Assembly (NCBI GenBank): GCA_023151315.1
Contig: JAKLJE010000001.1
Coordinates: 62,001 to 126,000 of the forward strand
DNA length: 64,000 nt
Source: Bacteroidia bacterium
Lineage (GTDB): Bacteria > Bacteroidota > Bacteroidia > Palsa-965
Direction: 5' to 3'
The first letter of the stretch is position 1; each line of letters opens with the position of its first letter. Shown in pieces: positions 1 to 8,004 of the stretch. The notes beneath the pieces are model-generated. The model saw only the letters and a list, made by a program, of their open reading frames with translations, was not told the origin of the DNA and ran no database searches. A program made the translations under genes and the position numbers.

Positions 1-2803
1 TGTAACATCTTCCACGGCATGGTGCGACGTTGATATGATCTCCAGATATGGTCAACAACACACCTACAACATTAGTTGTCAAAGTGCGAGTGGAACAATT
101 TCATTCGGTGGTACGCAAATGAATACCTACTATGCTCCGTTTGCTGCTCCAGGCAATGCGTCATTATCGTTTACTCCGAACAATTCAGTTGTAACTGTGA
201 ATATAAATCGTACTGTTCCCGATGCTACCGGCTGGATGAATTGGGTAGAGGTGAATGCGCGTCGTCAATTAATCATGACGGGAAGTCAATTGATTTTCCG
301 GGATCATCAAAGTGCGGGAGCAGGGAATGTTGCGCAATTTCAACTTACAACAGGTTCTGCTAATACAACGATCTGGGATATTACCGATCATCATACTCCG
401 AAACTGCAAAGCGTAACCGCTTCTCCCGGAATGATGGAATGGGTATTGCCTGCAGATTCAGCGCGCGAATTCATTGCGTTCGAGACAAACGGATTTCTCA
501 CACCTGTAAGCAGAGGTCTTGTACCGAATCAGAACCTGCATGCAACGCAGCCTGTGGATTACATCATCATCACACATCCGAATTTCATGGCGCAGGCTCA
601 AGAGTTGGCGCAGCTTCACGCAGATCATGATTCGTTGACCAGTGTGATTGTTACACCACAACAGATTTACAATGAGTTTTCTTCCGGAGCGCAGGATGTT
701 ACCGCAATCCGCGATTACATCAAGATGATTTATGATCGCGCAACAACTGCTGCAGAACTTCCGCGTTACGTGCTGTTTTTGGGAGATGGATCGTACGACA
801 TGAAACATCGTTTGTCTAACAACACGAATTTCATTCCGACATTTCAGAATCTGAATTCACTCGGACTCACTGAGTCTTATACTTCAGATGAATTCTATGG
901 TTTGCTGAATGATTCCGGAGAATGGGATACGGGAGCTGACGTTGGTGATTGTGATATCGGAATCGGACGTTTCCCTGTGCAAAATGTATCAGAAGCGCAG
1001 GGCATTGTAGATAAGATCCGTTTTTACATGACCCGTCAGGAGCCTGTGCTGAATCCGGCAACATGCACCAGTAATCAATGCGGTTCCGGAGGAGAATGGA
1101 GAAACACGATTGTGTTTGTCGGGGATGATGAGGATTCCAACATTCATATGAGTCAGGCTGATCAGATGTCGACACTTGTTGATACCACTTACGACATCTA
1201 CAATATCGATAAGATTTATCTTGATGCTTACCAGCAGGAACAAACGCCGGGCGGAGAGCGTTACCCAACGGTAAATGAAGCGATAACCCGAAAACTTGAT
1301 CGTGGTTGTTTGATTCTTAACTACACCGGACACGGTGGTGAAGTAGGACTCGCGCACGAGCGTGTAGTGGAAGTACAGCAGATCAATTCATGGACCAACA
1401 AGTGCAACATGCCATTGTTTGTAACAGCAACATGTGAGTTCGCGCGATATGATGATCCGGGCAGAACATCAGCCGGAGAATATGTGTTGTTGAATTCGGC
1501 CGGAGGCGGAGTGAGTTTGTTTACTACAGTTCGACTGGTATATTCAACACCGAATTTTATTCTGAACCGTAATTTTTACAGAACGGTTTTTGAGCCGATC
1601 AACGGAGAAATGCCACGCATCGGAGATGTTTACCGAATCACTAAAGACATCAGTGGCAACAGCGTAAACAATCGCAATTTTACTTTGCTCGGAGATCCGG
1701 CATTGCGATTGAATTATCCTGAGAACAAAGTGATCACTACGGAGGTCAACAACCAGCCTGTGAATTTGAGTTCGCCTGACACGTTAAGGGCTTTGAGCTT
1801 GATAACGATAAAAGGCTTCGTAGCTGATACAGCGGGTAACCAGATGAATGGTTTCAATGGAGTTCTGTATCCGACTGTGTACGATAAGCCATCTACGATT
1901 ACAACACTTCAGAATGATCCTCCAACTGCTCCGTTTGTTTACAAGTTGCAGCGAAATGTTCTTTATCACGGAAAGACGATGGTTGTAAACGGAAGTTTTG
2001 AGTTTTCATTTGTAGTGCCCCGCGACATCTCTTATCAATACGGACTTGGTCGGATCAGTTATTATGCAGAGAACGGCGTAACTGATGCAAGCGGATCATA
2101 CGAGAATATTATCGTCGGAGGAGCGAATCCTAATGCGGCAACAGATGTCACCGGACCATCGATTCGATTGTTTATGAATGACAGCACTTTTGTTCCGGGA
2201 GGAATAACCAATTCTGATCCGAAACTTTACGCAATGATTTCAGACAGCAACGGAGTGAACACTGTGGGTAGCGGTATCGGTCACGACATTGTTGCAGTAC
2301 TTGACGGTGAAACTGATAAAGCAGTTGTGCTCAATGATTATTACCAGTCGAGCGTGAACAGCTATCAGAGCGGAACTGTGATTTACCCTTACACTGATCT
2401 GGCAGAAGGTGTTCATACATTGTCGCTGAAAGTGTGGGATGTGTACAACAATTCTTCCACTGTAACAACAACATTTGAAGTGCGGAATGAGGAAGGCATC
2501 ATTCTGAGTCGCGTGCTCAATTATCCGAATCCGTTTACAACAAATACGTCGTTTTACTTTGAGCACAATCAGTGTTGTACTGATTTTGATGTGATGATTC
2601 AGGTGTTCACCATTTCAGGAAAGCTGGTAAAAACGATCAATGAGCAGGTGTATGCAGAGGGATTCAGATCAAAGCCGATTGAGTGGGACGGTCGTGATGA
2701 TTACGGAGATAAAATCGGTCGCGGCGTATACATTTACAGAATGTATGTGAGGTCTGCAGACGGTACAAGTGCGGAACACTACGAAAAACTGGTAATTCTG
2801 TAG
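1..2803 (+). CDS. porU: Type IX secretion sortase PorU (C25 family), 5'-truncated by window edge
   Basis: PorU is the cell-surface cysteine peptidase that removes the C-terminal sorting domain of T9SS cargo and joins the cargo to anionic lipopolysaccharide. The frame is open to the first base of the window, so the N-terminus (signal peptide and part of the prodomain) is missing; about 930 residues are present. The gingipain-type catalytic pair is visible: His in YTGHGG (codon at 1331-1333) and Cys in TATCEF (codon at 1433-1435). The last 90 residues are a FlgD/CTD-like beta domain beginning YPNPF, followed by WDGRDDYG and GVYIYRM, as expected of PorU, which keeps its own CTD. porV follows after 39 bases. 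The pairing and the catalytic motifs make the call firm; only the N-terminus cannot be judged. Confidence 0.93.
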   Translation, partial: VTSSTAWCDVDMISRYGQQHTYNISCQSASGTISFGGTQMNTYYAPFAAPGNASLSFTPNNSVVTVNINRTVPDATGWMNWVEVNARRQLIMTGSQLIFRDHQSAGAGNVAQFQLTTGSANTTIWDITDHHTPKLQSVTASPGMMEWVLPADSAREFIAFETNGFLTPVSRGLVPNQNLHATQPVDYIIITHPNFMAQAQELAQLHADHDSLTSVIVTPQQIYNEFSSGAQDVTAIRDYIKMIYDRATTAAELPRYVLFLGDGSYDMKHRLSNNTNFIPTFQNLNSLGLTESYTSDEFYGLLNDSGEWDTGADVGDCDIGIGRFPVQNVSEAQGIVDKIRFYMTRQEPVLNPATCTSNQCGSGGEWRNTIVFVGDDEDSNIHMSQADQMSTLVDTTYDIYNIDKIYLDAYQQEQTPGGERYPTVNEAITRKLDRGCLILNYTGHGGEVGLAHERVVEVQQINSWTNKCNMPLFVTATCEFARYDDPGRTSAGEYVLLNSAGGGVSLFTTVRLVYSTPNFILNRNFYRTVFEPINGEMPRIGDVYRITKDISGNSVNNRNFTLLGDPALRLNYPENKVITTEVNNQPVNLSSPDTLRALSLITIKGFVADTAGNQMNGFNGVLYPTVYDKPSTITTLQNDPPTAPFVYKLQRNVLYHGKTMVVNGSFEFSFVVPRDISYQYGLGRISYYAENGVTDASGSYENIIVGGANPNAATDVTGPSIRLFMNDSTFVPGGITNSDPKLYAMISDSNGVNTVGSGIGHDIVAVLDGETDKAVVLNDYYQSSVNSYQSGTVIYPYTDLAEGVHTLSLKVWDVYNNSSTVTTTFEVRNEEGIILSRVLNYPNPFTTNTSFYFEHNQCCTDFDVMIQVFTISGKLVKTINEQVYAEGFRSKPIEWDGRDDYGDKIGRGVYIYRMYVRSADGTSAEHYEKLVIL

Positions 2804-2824
2804 TCGGAGGAATCAGGGAATTTT

Positions 2825-2832
2825 TAAATTTG
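2825..2832 (+). promoter_or_regulatory. Possible -7 box (TAAATTTG) upstream of porV
   Basis: TAAATTTG fits the Bacteroidota -7 consensus TAnnTTTG and lies 10 bases before the upstream ATG of porV. I see no clear TTG -33 element at 17-20 bases upstream, so porV may simply be co-transcribed with porU. Confidence 0.35.
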
Positions 2833-2842
2833 TTAGCTAACA

Positions 2843-4102
2843 ATGAATCGAATGAAGAATAAGGCACTGAAGAAAGCGGTTGTTGCCGGAGCTTTGGCAA
2901 CGGTTGCCGCTATGCCTGCATTTGCGCAAACGCAGAACAATCTGACCACAGATGAATTGCTGGGTCAACTGAATACAATTACAACTGCAGTTCCTTTTCT
3001 CTTGATCACGCCGGATTCACGTGCGGGCGGAATGGGAGAGACAGGAGTTGCTACCACACCTGATGTGAATTCTCTGCACTGGAATGCATCTAAGCTTGCA
3101 TTTGCAGACAAGAAAATGGGGATGGGAATTTCGTATTCTCCGTGGTTGCGTGCTCTGGTGCCGGATATCAACCTCGCTTATATTTCTTTCTACACTAAGC
3201 CGAATAAAAATTCAGCATTCGGTGCATCGTTACGTTATTTCTCATTGGGAAATATCACGTTCACGGATGTTGTAGGTAATACTATCGGTCAGTTTAAGCC
3301 GAATGAGTTCGCGTTTGACTTCGGTTATTCCCGCAAGTTGAGCGAGAAATTTTCTGCGGGCATGACAGCGCGCATCATTCGTTCTAACCTTACAAACGGA
3401 ATTACTGTTCAAGGTCAGGATACTCGTCCCGGTACTGCAGTTGCAGTTGATCTGAGCGGGTATTATCATGATGATGATCTCAAGATCAGCGGCAAGCCAA
3501 CCACTTTTATGGCCGGTATTGCAATCACCAACATTGGTAACAAGATTTCTTATTCAACTTCAATCAACAAGGATTTCATTCCGATCAATCTTCGACTCGG
3601 TTCAGGAATTTCAGTAAAGGCTGACGATTACAACCGTATCGGCTTCCAGTTGGAGTTCAATAAACTTTTGGTGCCAACACCGCCGGTTTATGAAATTGAT
3701 CCGCTCACAGGAAGCCCGAAAATTGTAAACGGGCAATATGTAATTCTTGCAGGTAAAGATCCTAACCGCTCCGTACCTGAAGGCATTTTCGGATCGTTCA
3801 ACGACGCGCCGGGCGGGTTCCGTGAAGAGTTGAAAGAGATCAACATCTGCACAGGATTGGAATATTGGTACAACGAAACATTCGCAGTTCGTATGGGTTA
3901 CTTCTACGAAGCACCTACGAAAGGGAATCGCCAGTTCTTTACGCTTGGAGCCGGAATCAAGTACAACGTATTCGGACTTGACTTTGCTTATCTGATTCCG
4001 ACTAATGCACAGCGTAGTCCGCTTCAGAATACATTGCGTTTCTCGTTGACGTTTGACTTTGATGCGTTCAAATCGCAGAACAGCGACGGCGATACGAAAT
4101 AA
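2843..4102 (+). CDS. porV: T9SS outer-membrane shuttle protein PorV
   Basis: PorV is the outer-membrane beta-barrel that takes cargo from the SprA translocon and passes it to the PorU attachment complex. The product is 419 residues (416 if the second ATG at 2852, MKNK, is used). It has a clear Sec signal peptide ending AMPAFAQ, followed by the family hallmark ITPDSRAGGMGETGVATTPDV (about residues 55-75), where mature barrel sequence begins, and alternating aromatic beta strands to a phenylalanine-rich end (LRFSLTFDFD). Length and motifs match the PorV/LptO family. It sits directly downstream of porU, the arrangement seen in many Bacteroidota, and is followed by a strong terminator. I see nothing unusual in it. 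Confidence 0.93.
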   Translation: MNRMKNKALKKAVVAGALATVAAMPAFAQTQNNLTTDELLGQLNTITTAVPFLLITPDSRAGGMGETGVATTPDVNSLHWNASKLAFADKKMGMGISYSPWLRALVPDINLAYISFYTKPNKNSAFGASLRYFSLGNITFTDVVGNTIGQFKPNEFAFDFGYSRKLSEKFSAGMTARIIRSNLTNGITVQGQDTRPGTAVAVDLSGYYHDDDLKISGKPTTFMAGIAITNIGNKISYSTSINKDFIPINLRLGSGISVKADDYNRIGFQLEFNKLLVPTPPVYEIDPLTGSPKIVNGQYVILAGKDPNRSVPEGIFGSFNDAPGGFREELKEINICTGLEYWYNETFAVRMGYFYEAPTKGNRQFFTLGAGIKYNVFGLDFAYLIPTNAQRSPLQNTLRFSLTFDFDAFKSQNSDGDTK

Positions 4103-4120
4103 AAGCAGAACATTATTCTC

Positions 4121-4154
4121 AATGCCATCTTTCTCTGAAGGGTGGCATTTTTTA
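4121..4154 (+). terminator. Rho-independent terminator after porV
   Basis: AATGCCATC at 4121-4129 pairs with GGTGGCATT at 4141-4149 (9 bp, one G-T pair, 11-base loop), followed by a run of T to 4153. It lies 18 bases after the porV stop and closes the porU-porV unit before the separate ispF promoter. Confidence 0.85.
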
Positions 4155-4184
4155 TTGCGCTGCGGCCTACAATGACTAAGTTTG
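4155..4184 (+). promoter_or_regulatory. Bacteroidota-type promoter of ispF (TTG-N19-TAAGTTTG)
   Basis: TTG at 4155-4157, a 19-base spacer, and TAAGTTTG at 4177-4184 match the -33/-7 consensus of the Bacteroidota primary sigma factor. Only four bases (TGAT) separate the -7 box from the ispF ATG, so the transcript should start at or within a few bases of the start codon. It lies immediately after the porV terminator. Confidence 0.7.
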
Positions 4185-4188
4185 TGAT

Positions 4189-4674
4189 ATGAAACCGGCA
4201 ATCAGAATCGGAATGGGATACGACGTTCATCAACTGAAAGAGGGACGTAGACTTGTACTTGGAGGTGTTGAGATTCCTGCTGAAAAAGGATGTGACGGCC
4301 ATTCGGATGCAGATGTTTTGCTTCATGCAATTTGTGATGCGCTGCTGGGTGCGGCATCGTTGCGCGATATAGGATTTCATTTTCCGAATACCGACAGCAA
4401 TTACAAGAATGCAGACAGCAAAGTGCTCCTGACTAAAGTTGTGGAGTTGCTTGATGCAAAAGGATGGGAAGTGGTGAATATCGATGCAACGGTTGCATTA
4501 GAAGCACCGAAAATCAATCCGCACATTCCGGCAATGACGGATGTGCTTGCGCCTATTCTCCGTGTAGAAAAAGATTGTGTATCGATCAAAGCGACAACCA
4601 ACGAGAAACTCGGTTATGTAGGGCGCACGGATGGAGCCAATGCCTGGGCAGTAGCTTTGATATCCAGGAAGTAG
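4189..4674 (+). CDS. ispF: 2-C-methyl-D-erythritol 2,4-cyclodiphosphate synthase
   Basis: IspF converts 4-diphosphocytidyl-methylerythritol 2-phosphate to the cyclic diphosphate, releasing CMP, in the MEP isoprenoid pathway in the cytoplasm. The 161-residue length is typical. Metal ligands are visible in YDVH (Asp12, His14) and in SDADVLLH (His46), and the C-terminal family signature GRTDGANAWAVALI is present. It has its own promoter after a terminator, so it is a single-gene unit, convergent with the DUF2490 operon that ends 37 bases downstream on the other strand. No oddities. Confidence 0.97.
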   Translation: MKPAIRIGMGYDVHQLKEGRRLVLGGVEIPAEKGCDGHSDADVLLHAICDALLGAASLRDIGFHFPNTDSNYKNADSKVLLTKVVELLDAKGWEVVNIDATVALEAPKINPHIPAMTDVLAPILRVEKDCVSIKATTNEKLGYVGRTDGANAWAVALISRK

Positions 4675-4711
4675 TTCAGGGAATTATTACGCGTACAACA
4701 ACAATATCAAA

Positions 4712-5392
4712 TCAGATGTTGAACGTGTACTCGATGCCGAGAATATGCAGTGTTTCAGGGTCTGAAACATTCCATTCTTTCTGGTAGAGAAAATACATTC
4801 CAACAGTATGGTGTTTGTTGAATTCGTAATTCGTACCACCGAAGAATCGTGTGCGATCAAAACCATTGTGGTAGGGAATGCGCGGGTTGTTAATCTGAAA
4901 ACGTATTTCACTTCCCAGGTACGGCTCCCATGAATCTCCCAATTTGTAGCCCAGTTTAAAGAGATTGCGGAAATAACTTTCCGGAACGTTACCGTGAATT
5001 GCCTCGTAACCTGCACCACGCCATTCCACCTGATAACGAGCCCTGTAAGAAAAGTTGAAATTACCTGGTTTTACTTTAAAGACAGCATCAAAGTAAATGC
5101 GGTGACGTACACCCCAGGATAAATCATCTTTGTGTTTGTCGATGAAACGATATACAGCACTGAACTTGAAATAATCCGTAAACTTATATGTAAGACCAAC
5201 ATTGGTGTAAACCAGATTCAAAGTGTTGAAGTTGTCGCGGAAACGGATTTCCTGATCAAGTCCAAAAGTCAATTTCTTGGTAATCTCCTTATTAACACTG
5301 ATTGTATTCCACATTCCGAAATCCTGTGTCTGAGCGGACAGAAAATTCGCCCCGGAAAAAATCAGTAAAGCAGCAGCAATTAATTTCTTCAT
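4712..5392 (-). CDS. DUF2490 outer-membrane beta-barrel protein
   Basis: The 226-residue protein has a Sec signal peptide (MKKLIAAALLIFSGANFLSAQ) and then consists almost entirely of alternating aromatic/polar beta strands (for example FGLDQEIRFRDNFN, YKFTDYFKFSAVYRF, NFSYRARYQVEW), ending in EYTFNI. This is the pattern of a small outer-membrane barrel and matches DUF2490, a family of unknown function. It is the last gene of the six-gene minus-strand operon; its ATG overlaps the stop of the DUF4956 gene (ATGA), which implies translational coupling. Inference: it supplies an outer-membrane component for the VTC/DUF4956/CotH system. Confidence 0.8.
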   Translation of the reverse strand: MKKLIAAALLIFSGANFLSAQTQDFGMWNTISVNKEITKKLTFGLDQEIRFRDNFNTLNLVYTNVGLTYKFTDYFKFSAVYRFIDKHKDDLSWGVRHRIYFDAVFKVKPGNFNFSYRARYQVEWRGAGYEAIHGNVPESYFRNLFKLGYKLGDSWEPYLGSEIRFQINNPRIPYHNGFDRTRFFGGTNYEFNKHHTVGMYFLYQKEWNVSDPETLHILGIEYTFNI

Positions 5393-6180
5393 GCTTCCTG
5401 ATTTTTTGATTCGTAGTAATAGATTTTAATCATCGCGGTATCACGTAGAAAATCAATTTTACCTACACTGATTTTGTGGATTTTCAATCCGGTGCGGCTT
5501 TCAAGATCGGCGATCAGTTCTGTATGTCGTTCCGGCTTGATGAGTTCGATATTCTCATATTGTACAGACTTCACGAATTCCGTTTTCATCAGCACATTTC
5601 CGTCGAGCAGGAATGCTGCAGAAAGAATTACAGCGTTGATAAGGATGATTTCAAGGACGTTTCCTTTGTTTACGGATGTCATGAGTCCCAATGCAATTAC
5701 AGCAAAGAGATACGTCATGTCTCGTGCGGAGATATCTTCCGTTCGATAGCGAAGCAAAGAGAATACCGCGAACAATCCGAAAGCTGCACCGGTGGAGAAT
5801 CCGGTTTTTGTATTCAGCAAATACGTGATGATAAAAATCGTGAGGTTGAACATGTAAAACGTGAAAATGTGATCACGTCTCTTGTACACAGGGAAATAAA
5901 TAAAGCGGATCAGAATCACAATGGAAAGTAAATCGATCAGCAGTCGCGTGAAAAATGTTGCGTTGAACCGATCAAGATTGAATGTAAAAAACGGGGTTTC
6001 AACTTCGTCTTTTTCATCCTTGTTTTTTTTCTTCTTTTTCCCGTCGTCGTTATTGTCGGAGTCAGAGCTCACAATAGACGATAATGGATCGCTTGAAGCG
6101 TCGCTTTGCGCAATTACGTACTGTGATGGTGCCAGCATCAGGAACAAAGGCAGAATCCATTTAAGCAACGTCAGTCTCAT
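5389..6180 (-). CDS. DUF4956 polytopic membrane protein with signal peptide and charged linker
   Basis: The 263-residue protein begins with a signal-peptide-like segment (residues 1-25, ending YVIAQ), then a hydrophilic linker with repeated Ser/Asp and a KKKKKNKDEKDE stretch (about 26-62). Four or five membrane segments follow between about 77 and 190, and a soluble tail of about 70 residues with a KIHKISVGKIDFLRDTA beta segment. The loop motif LLRYRTEDISARDMTYLF (about 141-158) is characteristic of DUF4956. The family has no established function but is repeatedly found beside VTC-domain genes, as here: its start lies inside the end of the VTC gene (20-base overlap). The extracytoplasmic-looking N-terminal extension is unusual. 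Confidence 0.85.
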   Translation of the reverse strand: MRLTLLKWILPLFLMLAPSQYVIAQSDASSDPLSSIVSSDSDNNDDGKKKKKNKDEKDEVETPFFTFNLDRFNATFFTRLLIDLLSIVILIRFIYFPVYKRRDHIFTFYMFNLTIFIITYLLNTKTGFSTGAAFGLFAVFSLLRYRTEDISARDMTYLFAVIALGLMTSVNKGNVLEIILINAVILSAAFLLDGNVLMKTEFVKSVQYENIELIKPERHTELIADLESRTGLKIHKISVGKIDFLRDTAMIKIYYYESKNQEA

Positions 6181-6940
6181 GTAATATCTTATCTACTTTA
6201 ATAAGTTTCGGTTTGAAATTATTGTGCTTGAGGTCGGGAACGAGTTTGCTTACTGCCATGCAGTATTTGCTCATGCCGCCTTCACGAATGTGTTTATCCT
6301 TAAGAAGTTTAACGAATGGAGTTACGTGCAGCTTGGACATCTTTGCTTCGACAATTACCAATCCGTCAAACTTAAATGTTGAGTTGTCAGAAATAACTTC
6401 AAGGTCAAGATCAATTGTCAATCGTTCTTCATCATAGCGATTCACTAAAGTGATTCTGGTATAGTTGACCCACAGCTTTGGCTCGAGGTTATCCTGACCC
6501 ATGCCTGTTTTTTCCTGAAGCAATTCAAGCGAGCTGCCTGAAATCTCGTGCCCGTCTTTTTTCTTCTTTACGCGGGTTTTCAGAGTGCGCCCTTTATTGT
6601 TCTTATGTTTTACTTCGAAAAATTTCAAGTCCGATTCAACGTACTTGCGCACGCGTATTTTGAAGCGAGCCGGTTTACCGTTGTGGTGGACTTTATAAAG
6701 ATCGTAATCCGGAGTGTCGTAATACAAAGTTTCGTATCGACTCATCCTTGTTCCACCCACTTCAAGTGATCTGTATTGATCGCGAACTGCAGCGAGGAAT
6801 TCCGGCAGGTGTCTGATGCTGAAATTGAATTTCAGATCCTTTCGATCCATAAGCTTTACGCTGTCCATTTCTTCCAGCGTAATCGGATCGAAGGTGCTCA
6901 GAACTTCTTTAACCTGACTCAGGAATTTCTCAGTACCCAT
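6161..6940 (-). CDS. VTC-domain (polyphosphate polymerase-like) protein
   Basis: This 259-residue soluble protein matches the VTC catalytic domain of the triphosphate tunnel metalloenzyme superfamily; the yeast homologue Vtc4 makes polyphosphate from ATP. Tunnel residues seen are DRKDLKFNF (about 32-40), the ETLYYDTPDYDLY segment, basic strand ARFKIRVRKY, FEVKHKNNKGRTLKTRV, the acidic TIDLDLE strand and VIVEAKM near the end. The conserved acidic strands and basic residues point to an active site rather than a relic. There is no membrane segment, unlike eukaryotic VTC, so an export partner is needed; the overlapping DUF4956 gene is the obvious candidate. Polymer product is inferred from family membership, not shown. 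Confidence 0.88.
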   Translation of the reverse strand: MGTEKFLSQVKEVLSTFDPITLEEMDSVKLMDRKDLKFNFSIRHLPEFLAAVRDQYRSLEVGGTRMSRYETLYYDTPDYDLYKVHHNGKPARFKIRVRKYVESDLKFFEVKHKNNKGRTLKTRVKKKKDGHEISGSSLELLQEKTGMGQDNLEPKLWVNYTRITLVNRYDEERLTIDLDLEVISDNSTFKFDGLVIVEAKMSKLHVTPFVKLLKDKHIREGGMSKYCMAVSKLVPDLKHNNFKPKLIKVDKILHETDVA

Positions 6941-7517
6941 ATGTATACTTCACCATTTTAAGCAGTACATCTCCGGGACCGTAAGTGCTTTTTGAAATTC
7001 TAAGTCCTTTTCCGTCGTATCCGTACACGATTTTCTTGACGAGCTTGCCGCTTCCGTCGTAGATGACTTCAAACTGCTTGTCTCCCGATTTGTTATAAGC
7101 GTAAGTAGTTCGCTTTACAACATTACCAGCTGCATCGTAATCTGTTTCCTCCGTTTTGTCGCCGTTGGCGTTGTACTTGTAAGTTGTTTTGCGGTAGTTC
7201 GTTTTATTCCCTTCAATGTCTTTATCACCTCGGGAATCCACCACTTCTTCAGTTTTGTTTTTGCCCGCATACTTGGCGGTCTCACGTCGCTTAACGGAGC
7301 CATCCTGATTGTACTGAATTTCTTCTGTAGTGTTTCCGTCTTTATCGAAAGTCATGAAAGCCGACTTGAACGTAGCGGTTTCCTTACCATCCGCATACAG
7401 AACGGTTGTTTCCGTACACGACTTGATCTTCATCTCCTTAATCTGCTTCTTCGATTGCGCAGAGACTGCAACGGACAATAACAACAGGAATAATCCTGTA
7501 AGAATTCTTTTTTCCAT
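6930..7517 (-). CDS. Secreted protein with YD/RHS-like short repeats
   Basis: I chose the ATG at 7517 (MEKRILTG), which gives a 195-residue protein with a good Sec signal peptide (ending VAVSAQ) and starts 8 bases after the previous stop; the upstream alternative start overlaps that gene. The mature part carries about six repeats of roughly 20 residues of the type Y-x-x-x-G-[DN]-x-x-x-x-x-x-Y (for example YNANGDKTEETDYDAAGNVV, then YAYNKSGDKQFEVIYDGSG), resembling YD or MORN-like beta-hairpin repeats. No enzyme motif is seen. It is the third gene of the CotH/VTC/DUF4956 operon and overlaps the VTC start by 11 bases. A periplasmic or outer-membrane-associated structural role is a guess. Confidence 0.72.
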   Translation of the reverse strand: MEKRILTGLFLLLLSVAVSAQSKKQIKEMKIKSCTETTVLYADGKETATFKSAFMTFDKDGNTTEEIQYNQDGSVKRRETAKYAGKNKTEEVVDSRGDKDIEGNKTNYRKTTYKYNANGDKTEETDYDAAGNVVKRTTYAYNKSGDKQFEVIYDGSGKLVKKIVYGYDGKGLRISKSTYGPGDVLLKMVKYTYGY

Positions 7518-7524
7518 CGGGGGA

Positions 7525-7944
7525 TTATCTTTCAAGTTCGAGATCATCAGTGATCACAACCTGTTCTTTGTCTGTGATCTCAATTGTAAGTGTGATGGCC
7601 TTAGTACCTGATCCGTCTGTAGAGTTACAGTCTTTGGAGTAAGCATAAACTGTATAGGTTCCTGTACGCAGATAGCGGAACCAGAAAGTTCCGTCCGGAC
7701 CTGTTTTAACGCGATCACCGTAAGATGGATCATCACCGTAAATGATGTAAACATCGATGTCACCGGCGTAGTACGAGTCAAAAGGCTGAGCCAACTCCGT
7801 ACATGCAGCACTCCATCGGTTGGTCATCCTTACTTTCCCCTGAATAGACGCTTTTCCACCTGGTCCGGGACCATTGGAACATGAAGAGAAAGACATTACA
7901 ATAATCGCCACGACAATCGCAATCGCATTATGCATTTTTTTCAT
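7525..7944 (-). CDS. Lipoprotein with carboxypeptidase-regulatory-like beta-sandwich
   Basis: The 139-residue product has a lipoprotein signal peptide with lipobox SFSSC (Cys about residue 22), a Gly/Pro spacer, then a domain of the CarboxypepD_reg/SpaA-like type: ASIQGKVRM, DGTFWFRYLRTGTYTVYAYSKDC. The pattern of G-x-V start and G-T-Y-x-V-x-A end is typical of these small beta-sandwiches, which bind or display rather than catalyse. It is the second gene of the operon, 60 bases after the CotH gene stop. A role as a periplasm-facing or surface-facing accessory of the CotH/VTC system is inferred from position only. Confidence 0.72.
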   Translation of the reverse strand: MKKMHNAIAIVVAIIVMSFSSCSNGPGPGGKASIQGKVRMTNRWSAACTELAQPFDSYYAGDIDVYIIYGDDPSYGDRVKTGPDGTFWFRYLRTGTYTVYAYSKDCNSTDGSGTKAITLTIEITDKEQVVITDDLELER

Positions 7945-8004
7945 ATTAAGTATTCGTTACATTGAGTTAACGTAAAGTTATCAGTTTTTTACTATCAGCG
8001 AAAT

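Noticed and set aside
458-808. Antisense frames within porU, pheT, hutU and the OmpA gene
   Set aside because: They lie opposite strongly supported genes, lack family motifs and arise from codon bias.
6161-6940. Thiamine triphosphatase (CYTH) instead of VTC
   Set aside because: The segment order and the long DRKDLKFNF and EVKHK strands fit the VTC subgroup, and the DUF4956 neighbour is characteristic of VTC.
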